Below are positions 32,976 through 44,769 of a stretch of DNA of 64,000 nt, one piece after another. Within the stretch, counting starts at the first letter, position 1; the number at the start of each line of letters is the position of its first letter. The notes below the pieces were generated by a model. It was not told the origin of the DNA. It made no database searches and saw nothing but the letters and a program-made list of their open reading frames with translations. Source of the stretch: Adiantum capillus-veneris. Its lineage: Eukaryota > Streptophyta > Polypodiopsida > Polypodiales > Pteridaceae. The position numbers and the translations under genes were made by a program. The stretch spans positions 32,716,446 to 32,780,445 of the forward strand of contig CM043969.1 of the NCBI GenBank assembly GCA_014529385.2, written 5' to 3'.

Positions 32976-34027
32976 GTGCACTCAATGGACATATACGAGG
33001 CACTTATGCATATTGAGGATGACTTGGATAAAGAAGTTGAAGCACAGGTAGAGACGAAGTACAAGATAGGTGCAAAGAAAGTGAGACCTGTCGCTACACC
33101 TCTACCAGAGGGAAGTGATGAAGTAATTAAAGAAGCTTCTCGACACTCTAGGCTCAGAAATCCTAAGAACATTGGGCACAAATTCACTAAAGAGACATTG
33201 CAGCAGCTTAAGGTGGGAGAAGATGGTTTTCTCAACGAAGAGGAAATCAAGTGTTTTCAAGGTATGCTCGAAAAACATGGAAAAGATTTTGCCTTTGAGC
33301 CAAGTGAGATTGGGTGTGTGGATCCAAGTGTTGTAGCACCTATGGTTATATTCATTGTTCCTCACATGCCATGGAGCTTACGTCCTATTCCAGTTCCTAA
33401 AGCTCACTTGACAAAGATTATCAATTTGCTTAATGAGAAGATACAAATGGGAATCTTGGAACCATCATGTGCGCCATACTCTAGCTGATGGTTCACTGTT
33501 CTGAAGAAAAATGGTACTTTAAGGTTTATACAAGATATGCAGCCTGTTAACAAGGTAACAATCCGCAATGTGGGTACCGGCCCAATTTTGGATGAATTTG
33601 CTGAGGCTTTTGCAGGTAGGTCAATTTACTCTATGGGTGATCTTTATTCTGGATATGATCAATTTCAGTTAGCTTTGGAGCGCAGGTATCTTACTACGAT
33701 GATACACCTCTCGGATTGGTAAGGATGTGCACTCTGCCACAGGGTGCAACTAATTCTATAGCTCATATGATGAACGGCATGAATAAGGTATTAAGGGACT
33801 TTATCCCACATGTTACTATGCCTTTCATTGATGATCTACGGATTAAGGGCTGTGAGGAAGGCTCAAAAGATGAAGTAAAAGATCAGAGGGGGTGCCGACA
33901 TTTTGTTGCTCAACATATTGCTGACTATGATGCTATTTTATCCAGGCTTGAAGAAGTTAACTTAACACTTTCATGGCAAAAATCAACTTCTGGTGACAAA
34001 GAGGTTCTAATTGTAGGGCACATGTAA
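32976..34027 (+). pseudogene. Reverse transcriptase of gypsy element 1, broken
   Basis: Three frames cover it: 32976-33488, 33537-33722 and 33716-34027. Motifs in order are SLRPIPVPKAHLTKIINLLN, WFTVLKKNGTLRFIQDMQPV (after a stop), IYSMGDLYSGYDQFQLAL, RMCTLPQGATNSIAHMMNGM and the catalytic FIDD at 33824-33835. The QDMQPVN and LPQGATNS words differ from the VDYR.LN and FGLTNAP forms of the chromovirus and Tat copies here, so this is a separate gypsy lineage. The thumb ends at EVLIVGHM. The following RNase H N-terminus seems deleted. Confidence 0.85.
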
Positions 34028-34320
34028 GAGAGACTTTGGGGCGTTGCTACTGCTCTAAGGTCTGATAAATAATACTTTATTGGAGCTTCAGTCATGGTAG
34101 AGACAGATTGCTTGCCACTAATAGGGATGATTGCAAATTGCTCTACTCCGGATATTGTTATGCTGCGATGGATAGCCTACATTAAATCTCTTAATCCTGA
34201 ATTTTGTCATATTGCAAGTAGAGATAATCATGTTGATTGCAGATATGTTATCAAGAGCTAGATTTGAAGATGAAGAAGAGATGCTGACCACAAGTGATGA
34301 TGTTGGCTTAAAGTTCTATT
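34028..34320 (+). pseudogene. RNase H C-terminal remnant of element 1
   Basis: Stop-broken frames read LWGVATALRSDK, then MVETDCLPLIGMIANCSTPD, then HIASRDNHV. A frame change leads into ADMLSRARFEDEEEM. These are the RNase H motifs around the E-T-D and the final catalytic region. The first third of the domain (D-A-S) is absent. Confidence 0.7.
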
Positions 34321-35794
34321 CGTCTTCTTATCTGCATGCAAATTGTGGCAATATTGCTCATAATTTTGAGGTATTTTCTGAAGAGTTCTATGAAGGAGAA
34401 TGGCTTTTGATTGGTCGCTACCTTAGCACTCTTACTAAGCATGAAGGGTGGACAGATCAAGAGTACAAAAAGATAAGGAAGAAAGCTTACGGAGGCTATT
34501 TTTTGAAGGATGGCCATTTATGGAAGCAGCCAAAATGCTTTAAAGGAGTACCGCAACGGGTTGTTTGTGATAAAGCAACTCAACAACAGGTTATCAAAGA
34601 GTTTCATAAAAGTTTATGGGCTGGACACAGAGGGGTCTGGGCAACTTTTGTCAAGATTAAGGATCGTTACTGGTGGAAAGGTATGTATAAAGATGTGGCT
34701 CAGTTTGTGGAGACATGCCTAATATGCCAACAATATTCTAATGTGCGACATCGATATGGATTGCATCCCACCTATCCACTTGCTATGAACTACAATTGGG
34801 TGGTGGACCTCATTACCATGCCAGTAGAATACGTTTAAAGAAGGAAGAAAAGGAGAGAGGTGTCTGGAAGATGCGGTATATTGTTCTTGCAAGAGAGGAT
34901 CTTACTAATCAAGTGGAAGGCAGAGCTTTGCATACCAAAGCTACCAGTTCTGTATGCAAGTTCTTGCTTGAGTATGTTATTTCCAGGTATGGATGTGTTG
35001 GTAGAATTACTGCTGATAGAGGAGAGCTGGATGCAGATGAAGCTCATGATTTCTTTGCTCGCTTGGGCATTAAATTGGCTCTCACTACAACATATAATCC
35101 AAAGGGTAATGGTAAAAGTGAAAGAGGGCATCCGCCTATTGTTAAAGATTTAGAAAAGGCATGCCAGGGACATATTGGTGATTGGCCTAAACTCCTACCA
35201 TTTGCTTTATGGGTTGATCGAACTACACATAGTTCTGTTATAGGTTTTATGCCATTTGAGCTAATGTACGGGCAAAAACCCATTATGCCTACAGAGGAAG
35301 CGGTTATCTCTTGGACCATAATGCCATGGGAAGTAGGTATGTCTACAGAAGGTTTGCTTGCATTGTGCATACGCCAACTTGAGAGACGTCAAGAAGATAT
35401 TGAGCAGGCTAAAGTAATGCTTAAGGAAGCAAGGTTGAAGAACAAGGAAGCGTTTGATGATAAGCACAAACTACGACCTCGTGCTATTAAAGATGGGGAT
35501 TGGGTCGTTGTATATGACAGTAGCCTGGAGAACCAGTACATTGCTATGCAGAAGATGGTTGAACAATGGTTTGGACCATATGTTGTACTTCATGTTTATA
35601 ATAATGCAACCTACAAGTTATGCGAGCTTGATGGCACTGAGCTCAAGGTGCCTATTGCAGGGAAAAGAGTTAAGTTGTTTAAGCAACGAGATAGTGAGAT
35701 TAATATTGGAGACTTCAACACAGATCAACCTCCTAAAGACAATGTTATGTATGCATCAGACGATGAGTCTGATGATGCTCTAGATTTATGCTAA
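34321..35794 (+). pseudogene. Integrase of gypsy element 1 with GPY/F module, one frameshift
   Basis: The N-terminal zinc-binding motif is present: His in EFHKSLWAGHRG and Cys pair in ETCLICQQY. The core's first Asp is in NWVVDLITMP near 34795-34824. A frame change near 34835 moves the rest to the 34796-35794 frame. There, TADRGELDADEAHDFF gives the second Asp and NGKSERGHPP the Glu. WVVVYDSS and QWFGPYVVLHV form the C-terminal GPY/F module. The protein ends with an acidic tail, ASDDESDDALDLC. There is no chromodomain. Apart from the frameshift this is the best preserved gene of the element. Confidence 0.88.
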
Positions 35795-36302
35795 GTCAAA
35801 AGAGTTTTCGTTATGTGGTCAATAAGCTTACATGGCTGGCTTCCAGCTGACTTCTTTGAACAATTGATGAAGTATCTTCACTTTTTTTTTTGAGATTGGT
35901 TCTGCTAACAGAGCTTGAAGTAAAGGACTTGACAGCCGTTCCGTGTGCAGACAGAGTAAGGCATACTTGAGCTTGGCAGGGTTCCTTAAAGAGAGCTTAA
36001 TGGTCAAGCCGTGTGCATCGTTAATTGGAGCACTTGAGTCTGGCGGGGTTCACTAAACAAGTTATCCATGATTGAATGCTTTGGAGATATGACACATACA
36101 ATTTATAGATTTTTGATGGACAGCTACCTAATGATTAAGCTAGAACATTGATGATAGGGTATAAGAATTATTTCATTTTTCATACGTTTACCAGTTACGT
36201 GAGTCTACTGATGATGGCAAAGAGCTTAAGGTACCTGTAGCAGATGCAGATTGAAGTGCTATTGGCACAGACCGGAGGCTGTGCACGTTCAGAGGGGGTG
36301 GA
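35795..36302 (+). other. 3' internal region and PPT of element 1
   Basis: Non-coding. Two diverged copies of a stretch with CCGTGTGCA..CTTGAG..TGGC.GGGTT lie at about 35938-35987 and 36007-36054. The PPT AGAGGGGGTGGA at 36291-36302 directly precedes the 3' LTR. Confidence 0.7.
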
Positions 36303-38124
36303 TGTCGTGCAGCTCCGCTGCCATGTAGAGAAAAAGAGCAAAGAAATGTAAGCTAAGCTTCTTTGAAGCCTACACATTAAGTGAGCAGTGATCACGGCTT
36401 GATAACAGGCCAAGATTAATGATTAATGTATGCCAGATCCGGCTTACAAGGGCCAACATATGCCTCAACTATGCCAAAAATGAGTATGCTTGTAGTGACC
36501 ACAGAAGTGCTTGAAGTGCTCTACCGGCCTGTCTTTACGGCTCGTCGATTGGAGTCACAGTGAAGAAGTTATGGCACTTTGAAGTTTAAGCCGATTGCAG
36601 ATCCGTACCGGATTGGGCAACTGCACCTGAGGTGATAGAATTGAAATGAATGCACGGGCCTGAAGTGCTCACTTTGTGAAGCGCGTCAGTCTTTTCAGAT
36701 CAGTGATTGGAGTTCCGGTTGCCAAGATATTAGCCTTTAAAGATTCGAAGGGGGGCTAGCTCCGTACCATTTTGATTTGCTCAGTCAGTGTGCCATCTGG
36801 GATTTTTTTTACTTTCACCGAGTTTTGGAATGTCATGCAACAACACTTTGGTTGATATGTTGTGCCTGACAAGAATATTATTTATTGGAGGTTGGTGATA
36901 GCAGGAAATGCCCAACACGGCTATGGCTTAAGCAGATACAAATCGAGGGTCATTGTTCAAATGCAATCACTTATACTTTCATCTAGCTAGCACGCGTGTG
37001 GCACTATTCAAGACTTTTTTAAGGGCATCAAAATTCCCGATGATATTGTTAATCGAGGGCTACTGGAGAAATTTGTTGTGCTTGGCAATACCTCAGTCGG
37101 CATGTATGCTAAATGTGGTGCCCAACAAGGGCCAAGGACCACCCAAATTAAACCCAAGTGGCCGCCTCAGAAGGCAAGCTGGCTGCCCGCCCAATGTGGC
37201 CACCCAATGCTTGGCAATACCTTGGTCGACATTAAGCTATGCATGCCACCCTGGGCCACCCAAGTGGGTATGGTTGGAGGCCGCCCACCTAATGAGCAAA
37301 GGGCCGTCCACTAGGAGCCCTAAGGTGAGTAGGTGTGAAAAACAAAAAAGAAGAAGGAAAGCATGGGCGTTCAATAGCGTGGAGAGGCGCAAGGAAAAGG
37401 AGATGACGTTGCACTAGCCAGCTCGGGACTCAGACGCCCTCGCTGCAATAACAAATAATGCTCAAGAGGTCGGGGTGCCCATGTTCTGAACCAGCTGCAC
37501 GCTTTTTCATGCTAGTCGAGATCTCATCTGCCACGTCATCACAGCGGTTCCCATGCCACGTCAATGACACTGGCGCTACTGCAAGGGGAGGCAAGGAGCT
37601 ATTAATAGCGAAAAATTTTGCATGAGTGGGACACTTTTGCATGTACGTTAGGAGGAGAAGGACGAAGGAGAGGGAATCTAAGGAAGAGGGAAGCGAGGCA
37701 AGATCTCCATCAAAGCAAGAAGCTCCTTGATCTCCATCGAAGAAAGCTCCCTTGATCTCTCCATCGAAGCAAGCTTCCTTGATTTCCATCGAATCTAATC
37801 AAGAGGGTAAGCTAAGATCTCTCTTGACCTTCAATCGACTCCAAGCCAAAGGGGAGCTCTCTCTCTCAATCCAAACCGCCAAGGGCGAGCTCTCTCTCAA
37901 CAATCGAAACCAAGCCAAGGATTGGGCGAGCTCTCTCTCTTAACCTCCAACCCAAGCAAAGGCTTTGCAACCAAGGCACCAAGGAGACTATTCCTCATCG
38001 TCTTAGGCAAGGAGATATCAGCAAGGCTTGTAAGTAGTCATAGGATAAGAAATACTTTCGTCATAGACATTGATTGAAGACATATTCAACAGATAGAATC
38101 GACACAATACGATTTTCCTCGTCA
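36303..38124 (+). repeat. 3' LTR of gypsy element 1 (1.82 kb common part)
   Basis: Matches 29059-30885 throughout, with scattered indels and substitutions. The PPR-like fragment is better preserved here, at about 37021-37122: DDIVNRGLLEKFVVLGNTSV followed by GMYAKCGAQQ. The element's real end may lie beyond 38124, up to about 38230. Confidence 0.85.
37021..37122 (+). pseudogene. PPR-like fragment inside LTR 2
   Basis: KIPDDIVNRGLLEKFVVLGN then TSVGMYAKCG. It keeps the VNRG residues that LTR 1 has lost, so it is closer to a genuine PPR motif. The next stretch (MLGNTLVDIKLCM, near 37207-37245) is a second degenerate copy. Confidence 0.7.
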
Positions 38125-39484
38125 GTAGGCAAATTAGTCTAATTATCTGTTTTTGATGGATTGCGGAGCCGTTAATGGTCCGGAGTGATCTGTAATGGGA
38201 GTTTAAGCTCATTAACACTAGGTCGGTAACCTAACAGGACATAAAAGTGTCCTTTCAGGGTTTTGAAAAAAACCTCCAAAACCATAGTAGATCCACTCAT
38301 TTTGTAAAATCCGTTCATGAGGTTATAGTTCAAGGCCTACTACACATGGAAAAAAAAGGAAACTTGTAAAATTTCTCATCTTTTGGTCACACCAAGCCTC
38401 CAAAGTTGATGGACCAGTGCATTTTCATCAAAACAGTAATTTCTTACGTTTTGTTGCATAAAAATAAGATTAGGGATTTTTGTAGGACTTGAGATAAATT
38501 CCCTAGTTAACTTCAATGGGTTGGTGATCGGAACATATGATTGCTTCTCACTCACTATTCTTTGTTTTTCCAAAATAAATAGGTACAAAAAAGTTAAATT
38601 TTTACCATTCTGCAAACCTATCATCAAAGTTTCTATAGCCACGCTCAATACAAATATTATGTGCATGTTTTCTTAGTTCCCTATTGTCCTTTATGTTCAT
38701 AAGGAGCCATGGAGCATGTCAAAAGAATAATACATCTCTTACCAAGGGGAATCTTGGGGACAAAGATGAAGTGGTAAATACAGCAAAAATGAAAAAATTG
38801 GGTTCAACATTATGAGTTGTATAATCCCATAGAAACTATTCAATATCTAGCCAAATTTGATCCTTATGACTAGATATGGTTACTACCTACAAAATGCATG
38901 TAGTTGTCACAAGAAACTAACAATATTGAAAAAGCTATACTTGATATACTAGAATGTTTCGTTATCTTGTATAATTGAAAAAATCAACCATCGTTGTGTA
39001 CTATGCAAAATAGGGTATTAGGTGCCCCAAAACTCAAGGAATATTAGCTTTATGTTACAATATGTGACATAGAAAATCAAAAATGCATTTGGATATCATG
39101 AAATCCACCAAAAAAATCATAGAAGGGCTAAAATTGGCTAAAAAACAGGATTTGACAATTTTTGTAATTTGGTCATAACTTAGAACTTTAATATTTATTT
39201 CTCCCTAGAAGCATCAGGACATGTTGAGGACTACTAAAGATAGTTCTCTAGCATTATAGACCTCACAAAAATAAATTCTAGAGTGGTATAGTTGCAAAAA
39301 GTTGAAAAAAGCCAAAAATAGGACTCGTTTTTTCACAGAGTTTAGGTTGTGAAATATTGTGCAAGGACAAGGTTAAAGATAGAATTGATATTCCAAAAAC
39401 AAGTCGAGTTTTTTTCAGCTCATGAGACAACTTTCTACATAGATAGCATCTCAAAATCCATTTTGAAACTCTTGACATAATTCA
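38125..39484. other. Intergenic or old repeat DNA, nothing recognised
   Basis: AT-rich. The first 100 bp resemble LTR 3 sequence (see the LTR entries). A 96-codon minus frame at 38376-38666 has no recognised domain. The left end of the minus-strand chromovirus fragment is at about 39485. Confidence 0.4.
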
Positions 39485-39818
39485 AGGAAAATGGCTAGAG
39501 TAATCCAGGTTGCTTCCCTCTATCATACTTGGTCTTTTGGCATACCACACATTTTGAAACATACTCTTGTATGTTCACTTTCATGGTAGGCCAATAAAAG
39601 TATGTCTCTACTCCTCGAAGAGTAGGTTGAATGCCTCTATGCCCCGCATAGGGAGAAGCATGGGATTCATACATGACTTTCTCACGAATGGAGTGGGTAA
39701 CACATAGCCTATTTCCATGGAGAACATAACCATCATGCAAGGTGAATGGTTCCTCTTTCTTCCTCAAAGCAAGCGCTGCCATTATGTCTTTAAAGTCAGG
39801 GGTCAGTAGCATACGCAT
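39485..39818 (-). pseudogene. Integrase N-terminus of a chromovirus fragment
   Basis: A 107-codon frame carries the HHCC zinc-binding region: YESHASPYAGHRGIQPTL, then WPTMKVNIQEYVSKCVVCQK and a final QPGLL, where the frame stops. The catalytic core is absent, so the fragment is truncated here at its 3' end. Confidence 0.85.
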
Positions 39819-40582
39819 CTATCATAGAAGATAGATCATTGTGAGTTGCTATTGACACAACATTAACTATTGGTCGTCATGAAAGTGCATCGGCCACTTA
39901 ATTGTGCTTACCAGCAATGTGAGCAATGTGGAAATTAAATTGCGAAAGAAAATTTGCCCACCTCATTTGTTTGTTGGAAAGCTTTGTTTGCGTCATGAAG
40001 TACTTGAGACTTTGATGGTCTGGTTGTTAGATGAATGGAGTCCTCAATAGATAGTGCTTCCATGTGTCTAGGGCATGTAGAACAGCTAACAACTCTTTCT
40101 CATAAATTCCTAAGACCCGTTTATCCGTGTTGAGCCTTCGGCTCTCATATGCTATGGTATGCCCTTCTTGAAGCAAGACTGCTCCAAGGAAATCACCACA
40201 AGCATCACATTAGACCTCAAATGGCTTTGAGAGATCCGGAAGCATAAGGACTGGTTGGGAGGTAAGCTTCTCTTTTGCCTTGGAAAAAGCACTTTGCTCC
40301 ATAGCAATCCATGAACACTTAATTTTTTTCTTTGTTAAGTCATGTAATGGTCCTGCTATTTGAGAGAATTTTGCTATGAAGCGTCTATAGTATGCACACA
40401 TAGCAATAAAGCTTCTTAGCTCACGTAGATTCCTTTGATTAGGCCATGCTTTTATTACCTCCAACTTTGATGGATCCATACGGATACCATCTTGAGAGAT
40501 AATACGACTTAAGTATTGAATCTCTTGAAGGAAAAATTCACTTTTCTTTTGATTGAGAAAAAGCTTATTCTCCCTTAATGCT
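39819..40582 (-). pseudogene. RNase H and RT connection of the chromovirus fragment
   Basis: The frame 40210-40479 reads SKLEVIKAWPNQRNLRELRS and LTSQPVLMLPDLSKPFEV, the RT thumb and connection leading to RNase H. RNase H itself (39819-40209) is readable only in short stop-broken frames. Confidence 0.75.
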
Positions 40583-41451
40583 TTAAAAAATCACTTGGAG
40601 ATGCTGCTTGTGTTCCTCCAAGGAATTGGAGTAGATGATGATATTATCAAAGAACACTCGAGTTAATTTGCGGTAGGGTCTAAAAATTTTCTCCATTAAT
40701 CGATTGAATGTAGCTGGTGCATTAGTCAAGCCAAAAGGCATGACTAGGTATTCATAAAGGCCAAACGTTGTACGAAACGTGGTCTTTAGGATATCTTCAG
40801 TCACTATCCTTATTTGATGGTAGCCACTTTTAAGGTCAATCCTACTGAAGTAGGTAGAGCCTTGTAGCTTATCAAACAGATCTTCTACCTGAGGTACAAG
40901 AAAATGTTTTTTGATAGTGATATGGTTTAGTGCATGATAGTCCACACACATGCGGTATGTACTATCTTTTTTTTCACTAAAAGGACTGGAGAACAAAAGG
41001 GAGAGGAGCTAGGCCTCACCATCCCTTTGTCTACCAATTCTTGTACTTGCCTCATGATCTCCTCTTGTTGAGCTTGTGAAACTCGACAGGGAGGTTTATT
41101 AGGCGGTGAGCTTCCTAATAGGAGCTCAATTCGATGGTCATCATCCCCTCGTTTCGGAGGTAAGTCCATAGGGATATCATCAATGAACACATCTTGGAAT
41201 CCTTTTAGAAAGTTAGACAAGCCTAACTCTTCTTGATTCCTACCATTCACCTTTGATGAATCATTAGGACCTTTTAGGGATTCTTTGACAAAAATCATGT
41301 ACGCAGAAACTGAGATTTTCATTGATTTATCAAGGGTGAGAGAATTTACAAGTGGTATAGTACAATCATACTCAATAGCATCTATATACATATTCTTTCT
41401 CCTGTAGGTGAAGTAGATGCTCCTTTCAAGGATCTTCATGTTGATAGCCAT
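40583..41451 (-). pseudogene. Chromovirus reverse transcriptase, frameshifted
   Basis: Two frames overlap at 40927-40996. The upstream one (40927-41451) holds DHRIELLLGSSPPNKPPCRV and RPSSSPFCSPVLLVKKK. The downstream one (40583-40996) holds RMCVDYHALNHITIKKHF, STYFSRIDLKSGYHQIRI and LVMPFGLTNAPATFNRLM. The catalytic segment is VFFDNIIIYS, in which the second Asp of the F-x-D-D motif is Asn. Both the frameshift and this substitution make it inactive. The VDY.ALN and FGLTNAP words are of chromovirus type. Confidence 0.88.
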
Positions 41452-41760
41452 GTGATTGAACCATGGTACCCCTAGGATAGCATCCTCATGCTAGAGAGGA
41501 GAGATAAAGAAGTCTTCTTTTTCGATATAGATTTGGACATGAAGACTCAACTTCCCAATCAAGGGAGTAGCAGAGGCTTATTGTCCCTTGAAAGTGGCAT
41601 CGACAGTTATAGTATCTCCCATCTCAAAATCTTGAATGCCCAACTTGGTGGCCAACTCCATTGATATGAAGCTGTGAATAGAACCAGAGTCAAAAAAGAT
41701 GAAGGCATCATGCTCCCTTACCTTTCCCCGAGCATAGGAGACAGGTGATCCTTAACAATG
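41452..41760 (-). pseudogene. Aspartic protease of the chromovirus fragment
   Basis: Read on the minus strand, a frame contains FIFFDSGSIHSFISMELATK with an intact D-S-G, then DAILGVPWFNHMAINM, the C-terminal element. In-frame stops lie near 41580 and 41490. Confidence 0.75.
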
Positions 41761-42835
41761 AGCATCCTCTTTTGGAGCTTCGATAGTGGAAGCTCTAAGA
41801 GTCTCATTGCGAGCATTTCTTTTGGGGCAAGAACAATAACCATGTCCTTGCTCCCCACACTTAAAACATTTGTGATCCTTGCAAAAAGCTTCAAGCTCTT
41901 CAGGAGAGAGTTTATTTTTACCTTTGTAAACTCCTTTCTCCTTGGACTAATTGTTGTTGTTGTTTGAATGGCCTTGGGAATAATTTTGGGCATTAATTTT
42001 TCCCTTTGCATCACTTTTGTCATTATTTTCCATGGGCTTGACATTCCCTCTAACCCCTTGTTGGAAATTGATGCGTGAAGAAACCATGGTATGGTGGATT
42101 ACTTCGCTCATAGAACCAGGTGATTGAGAGTTGACATACTTGGCCATCTCTTCAGGTAATCCCACACAGAATTGTTGCTTTTGCTGAGCAAAGTCTATCT
42201 TTTGAAAGACAGTAGCCTTGAGATTTAAATCCCCAAACTTGTCCACATATTTGTGGATAGACTCATGAGAGAGAAGCCTCAAACTCCACCATTCGGTGAG
42301 GACTTTGTCCTTTGCATCGCTTGCAAGGAACTGCTTCATGATGGAAACTTGTAGAGTTTTCCATGCCTTTGGGGCTTCGCCATTGCCACAAAGACTAGCC
42401 CACCATTGACGAGCCGATTTTTGGAAGTGCATAGCTACATGGCCTAGCTTGGAGGAATCCATGAAGCCCTCGTCTCCAAAGTCCGCATCAAATTGTTGGA
42501 TGAAGGTCAATACTTTATCGATAGCACCAAAGGTTCCATCATAGGTGAGAGAAGAGATACTCTTTCCTCCCTCTTTGAACTTCTTGAGCTTTTTTGAACT
42601 TCGCCATGCAGGGTAAGATTTGCGATGTCCTCCCCTCTTATATTCTCTAGGAGAATAGCCATAGATTTCATCGATAGAGGAGGAAGGTGAAGAAGAAGGA
42701 GAAAAGGGTGACCTCTTTCTTTCACTTTTCTTCCTTGGTTTCCTCTCTTCCCTTTTGGAGTGATGAGGAGAAGGACTATGGGTTAATCGTTTCCTCTTGG
42801 GAGGAGTTGGCGATCGTTTAGTCTTTCTTGCAAAA
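41761..42835 (-). pseudogene. Chromovirus gag with intact CCHC knuckle
   Basis: The frame 41947-42918 contains an Arg/Lys/Ser/Pro-rich N-terminus and then the capsid region: MHFQKSARQWWASLCGNGEA, FLASDAKDKVLTEWWSLRLL and KYVNSQSPGSMSEVIHHTMV. In another frame at about 41825-41890, CFKCGEQGHGYCSC is a complete C-x2-C-x4-H-x4-C zinc knuckle. A frame change lies between them, in the Asn-rich tract near 41950. The gag begins abruptly at 42835, where the sequence switches to another element. Confidence 0.85.
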
Positions 42836-44623
42836 CTGGCCCTTTGCACCTGTACCATCATCATCTTCCTTACCACAAACTTGCAGCCCATCTGCAACTC
42901 CTTCCACAAGGGCAACATTATGTTGTATTTCCTCCACTATCTTCTTCATTCCACCTCTGCCAACGTTCAAGCGGAGCAGTTCCTTTGTCGCCCTGAGATG
43001 AATCTTCTTCTCTTTCCAGAAAACCACATCCTTCTTATAAGCTTCATCAAACTCATGACACTCTCTCACAAAACTGTGGTCTTCTCTATCACACCACATG
43101 CATCGATCCCAATTTTTACGTGGTGGGCTGCTGCTGCTTAGGTTCAGAAGTAGACGCCTTTGCAGCTAACCCTTCAAATTTAATAGTTTTAAAATTCAAA
43201 TCATTAGGCACAAACTGCTCTAGAGCCTCATCCAAAAGCATCATAATCTCTTCATCATATGTTGTAGGATGGTCTTCACTACTTTTGTCACAAGGAGCTC
43301 AAAATTTATCTAACACATCATCAAGCAGATCCATAAGCTCCATATCTTCCTCCTTGGAAGAACCACCTAATCTGTGAGTATCATCACAGAAAACCTCATC
43401 GCATGTTTTATAGACACAAATTGTTATGGCAGCTCCACACTTCCATTCAAATATCTTTCTACTTCAATAGCACAAGTCTCAGCATGCATTACAAAGATAA
43501 CAACAATTTCTTTTTCCATAGCATCATCATAGCAAACCCTGTAACCTGTAGCAATCATAGACTGATCATCATCCATCACCCCCTCTGAATATGCATCTCC
43601 ATAATCATAATCTTTGTCTTGGTTCACATCAAATACATATGGTGATAATCAAATACATCTACATCATCACCAATGTCCTAAAATGCAGCCATAGACATGA
43701 AACCCTCTTGTATAGCATCATCCAAAACAATTGCTTTTGCATGTAATGCTTCATAAGCATTCTCTTCATGTTCTACACCTAAAGAGCACTCCAAATGGGC
43801 ATCCACATCCCATATTGACTTTGACAAACATTTTTCTTGATCACTGCTAGCAACTATGCTTGTATGCAAACCATGTACTGGCTCTGAGAAACCTACTTCC
43901 TCATTTATGTCACTTTGAGAGGATATGATTGCATGATTAGCATCCATAGAGTCATATCTACTTTGGAATAAAGAAGACAATCCCAATCGAGCATAAACAG
44001 TATCTACTATGAAATCATCATTTGCATGCAACAATGATTTGTCTTCCAGAAGACATGCATCGATAACAACTTCTAGCTTAGCATTTTCTTTGTCTTTACT
44101 TCTTGCAGAAATAGGCTCCTAGAATTCATCATAGTTGAGGATTTGCATCATCTGATCCCCTTCACCTTTACTGAAGAAAACCTTTGTTCAGTAATCTCCT
44201 TTATTTCCTGATCTAGAATCCTTGACCTTTTGTAAATAAATTCCTCTGCAAAATACTCCCACTGTGTGGGATATTCTTCTGCCAGTTCTTGGACCTGCTT
44301 TTTAAAATCCGAGTTTACAACCTCCTCAAAAGATGCAATCATCCATCTTCTGGAACATTTCGGCTCTTCATCTTAGCTTCATAACATGCAATAAAACCTT
44401 CTGGATCATATCCCTGAAAATTATAATATTGCTCCCGAACAGCATCAAGTGCTAGCTCTATAGCATCATGAGTCTGCTTTTTTATCTGCATGGCTTTTTC
44501 TTCCTGTAGATACCCCTGAACCAATTCCATCATTCTTGGCAAATCTTCAACTGCCAGATTTGTATAAAATCCATTGGCACTGAAATCTTCAATAAACTGC
44601 TTTAACTGTTCTGGCATCTCCAT
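42836..44623 (-). pseudogene. Gag leader region of gypsy element 2 (relative of element 1)
   Basis: At 42836-43099 the sequence encodes the same knuckle block as element 1: CMWCDREDHSFVRECHEFDE, then GGMKKIVEEIQHNVALVEG. Upstream, to 44623, are frames that element 1 lacks: 43678-44034, 44148-44342 and 44339-44623. The last starts at an ATG at 44623 (MEMPEQLKQFIEDFSANGFY) and ends KSRNVPEDG. These probably represent the N-terminal gag that element 1 has deleted. Several stops separate them. At 42835 the sequence jumps from this family to the chromovirus fragment. Confidence 0.7.
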
Positions 44624-44769
44624 CTTTACCTCCCACCCCGGCTCGTTTCGCGTTGGGTTCACGAAAGATGTCGGGGGATATGTGTTCGAAATGTGAGCCG
44701 GGCAAGCACCGGGCCTCTCGTTGTGGGAGGTGTGAAAGAGAGAGAATAAGAACAACAGATGTAACTGAA

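Noticed and set aside
41758-43377. Plus-strand frames over the chromovirus gag and element 2 leader
   Set aside because: The minus strand carries zinc-knuckle and capsid motifs; the plus frames have none.
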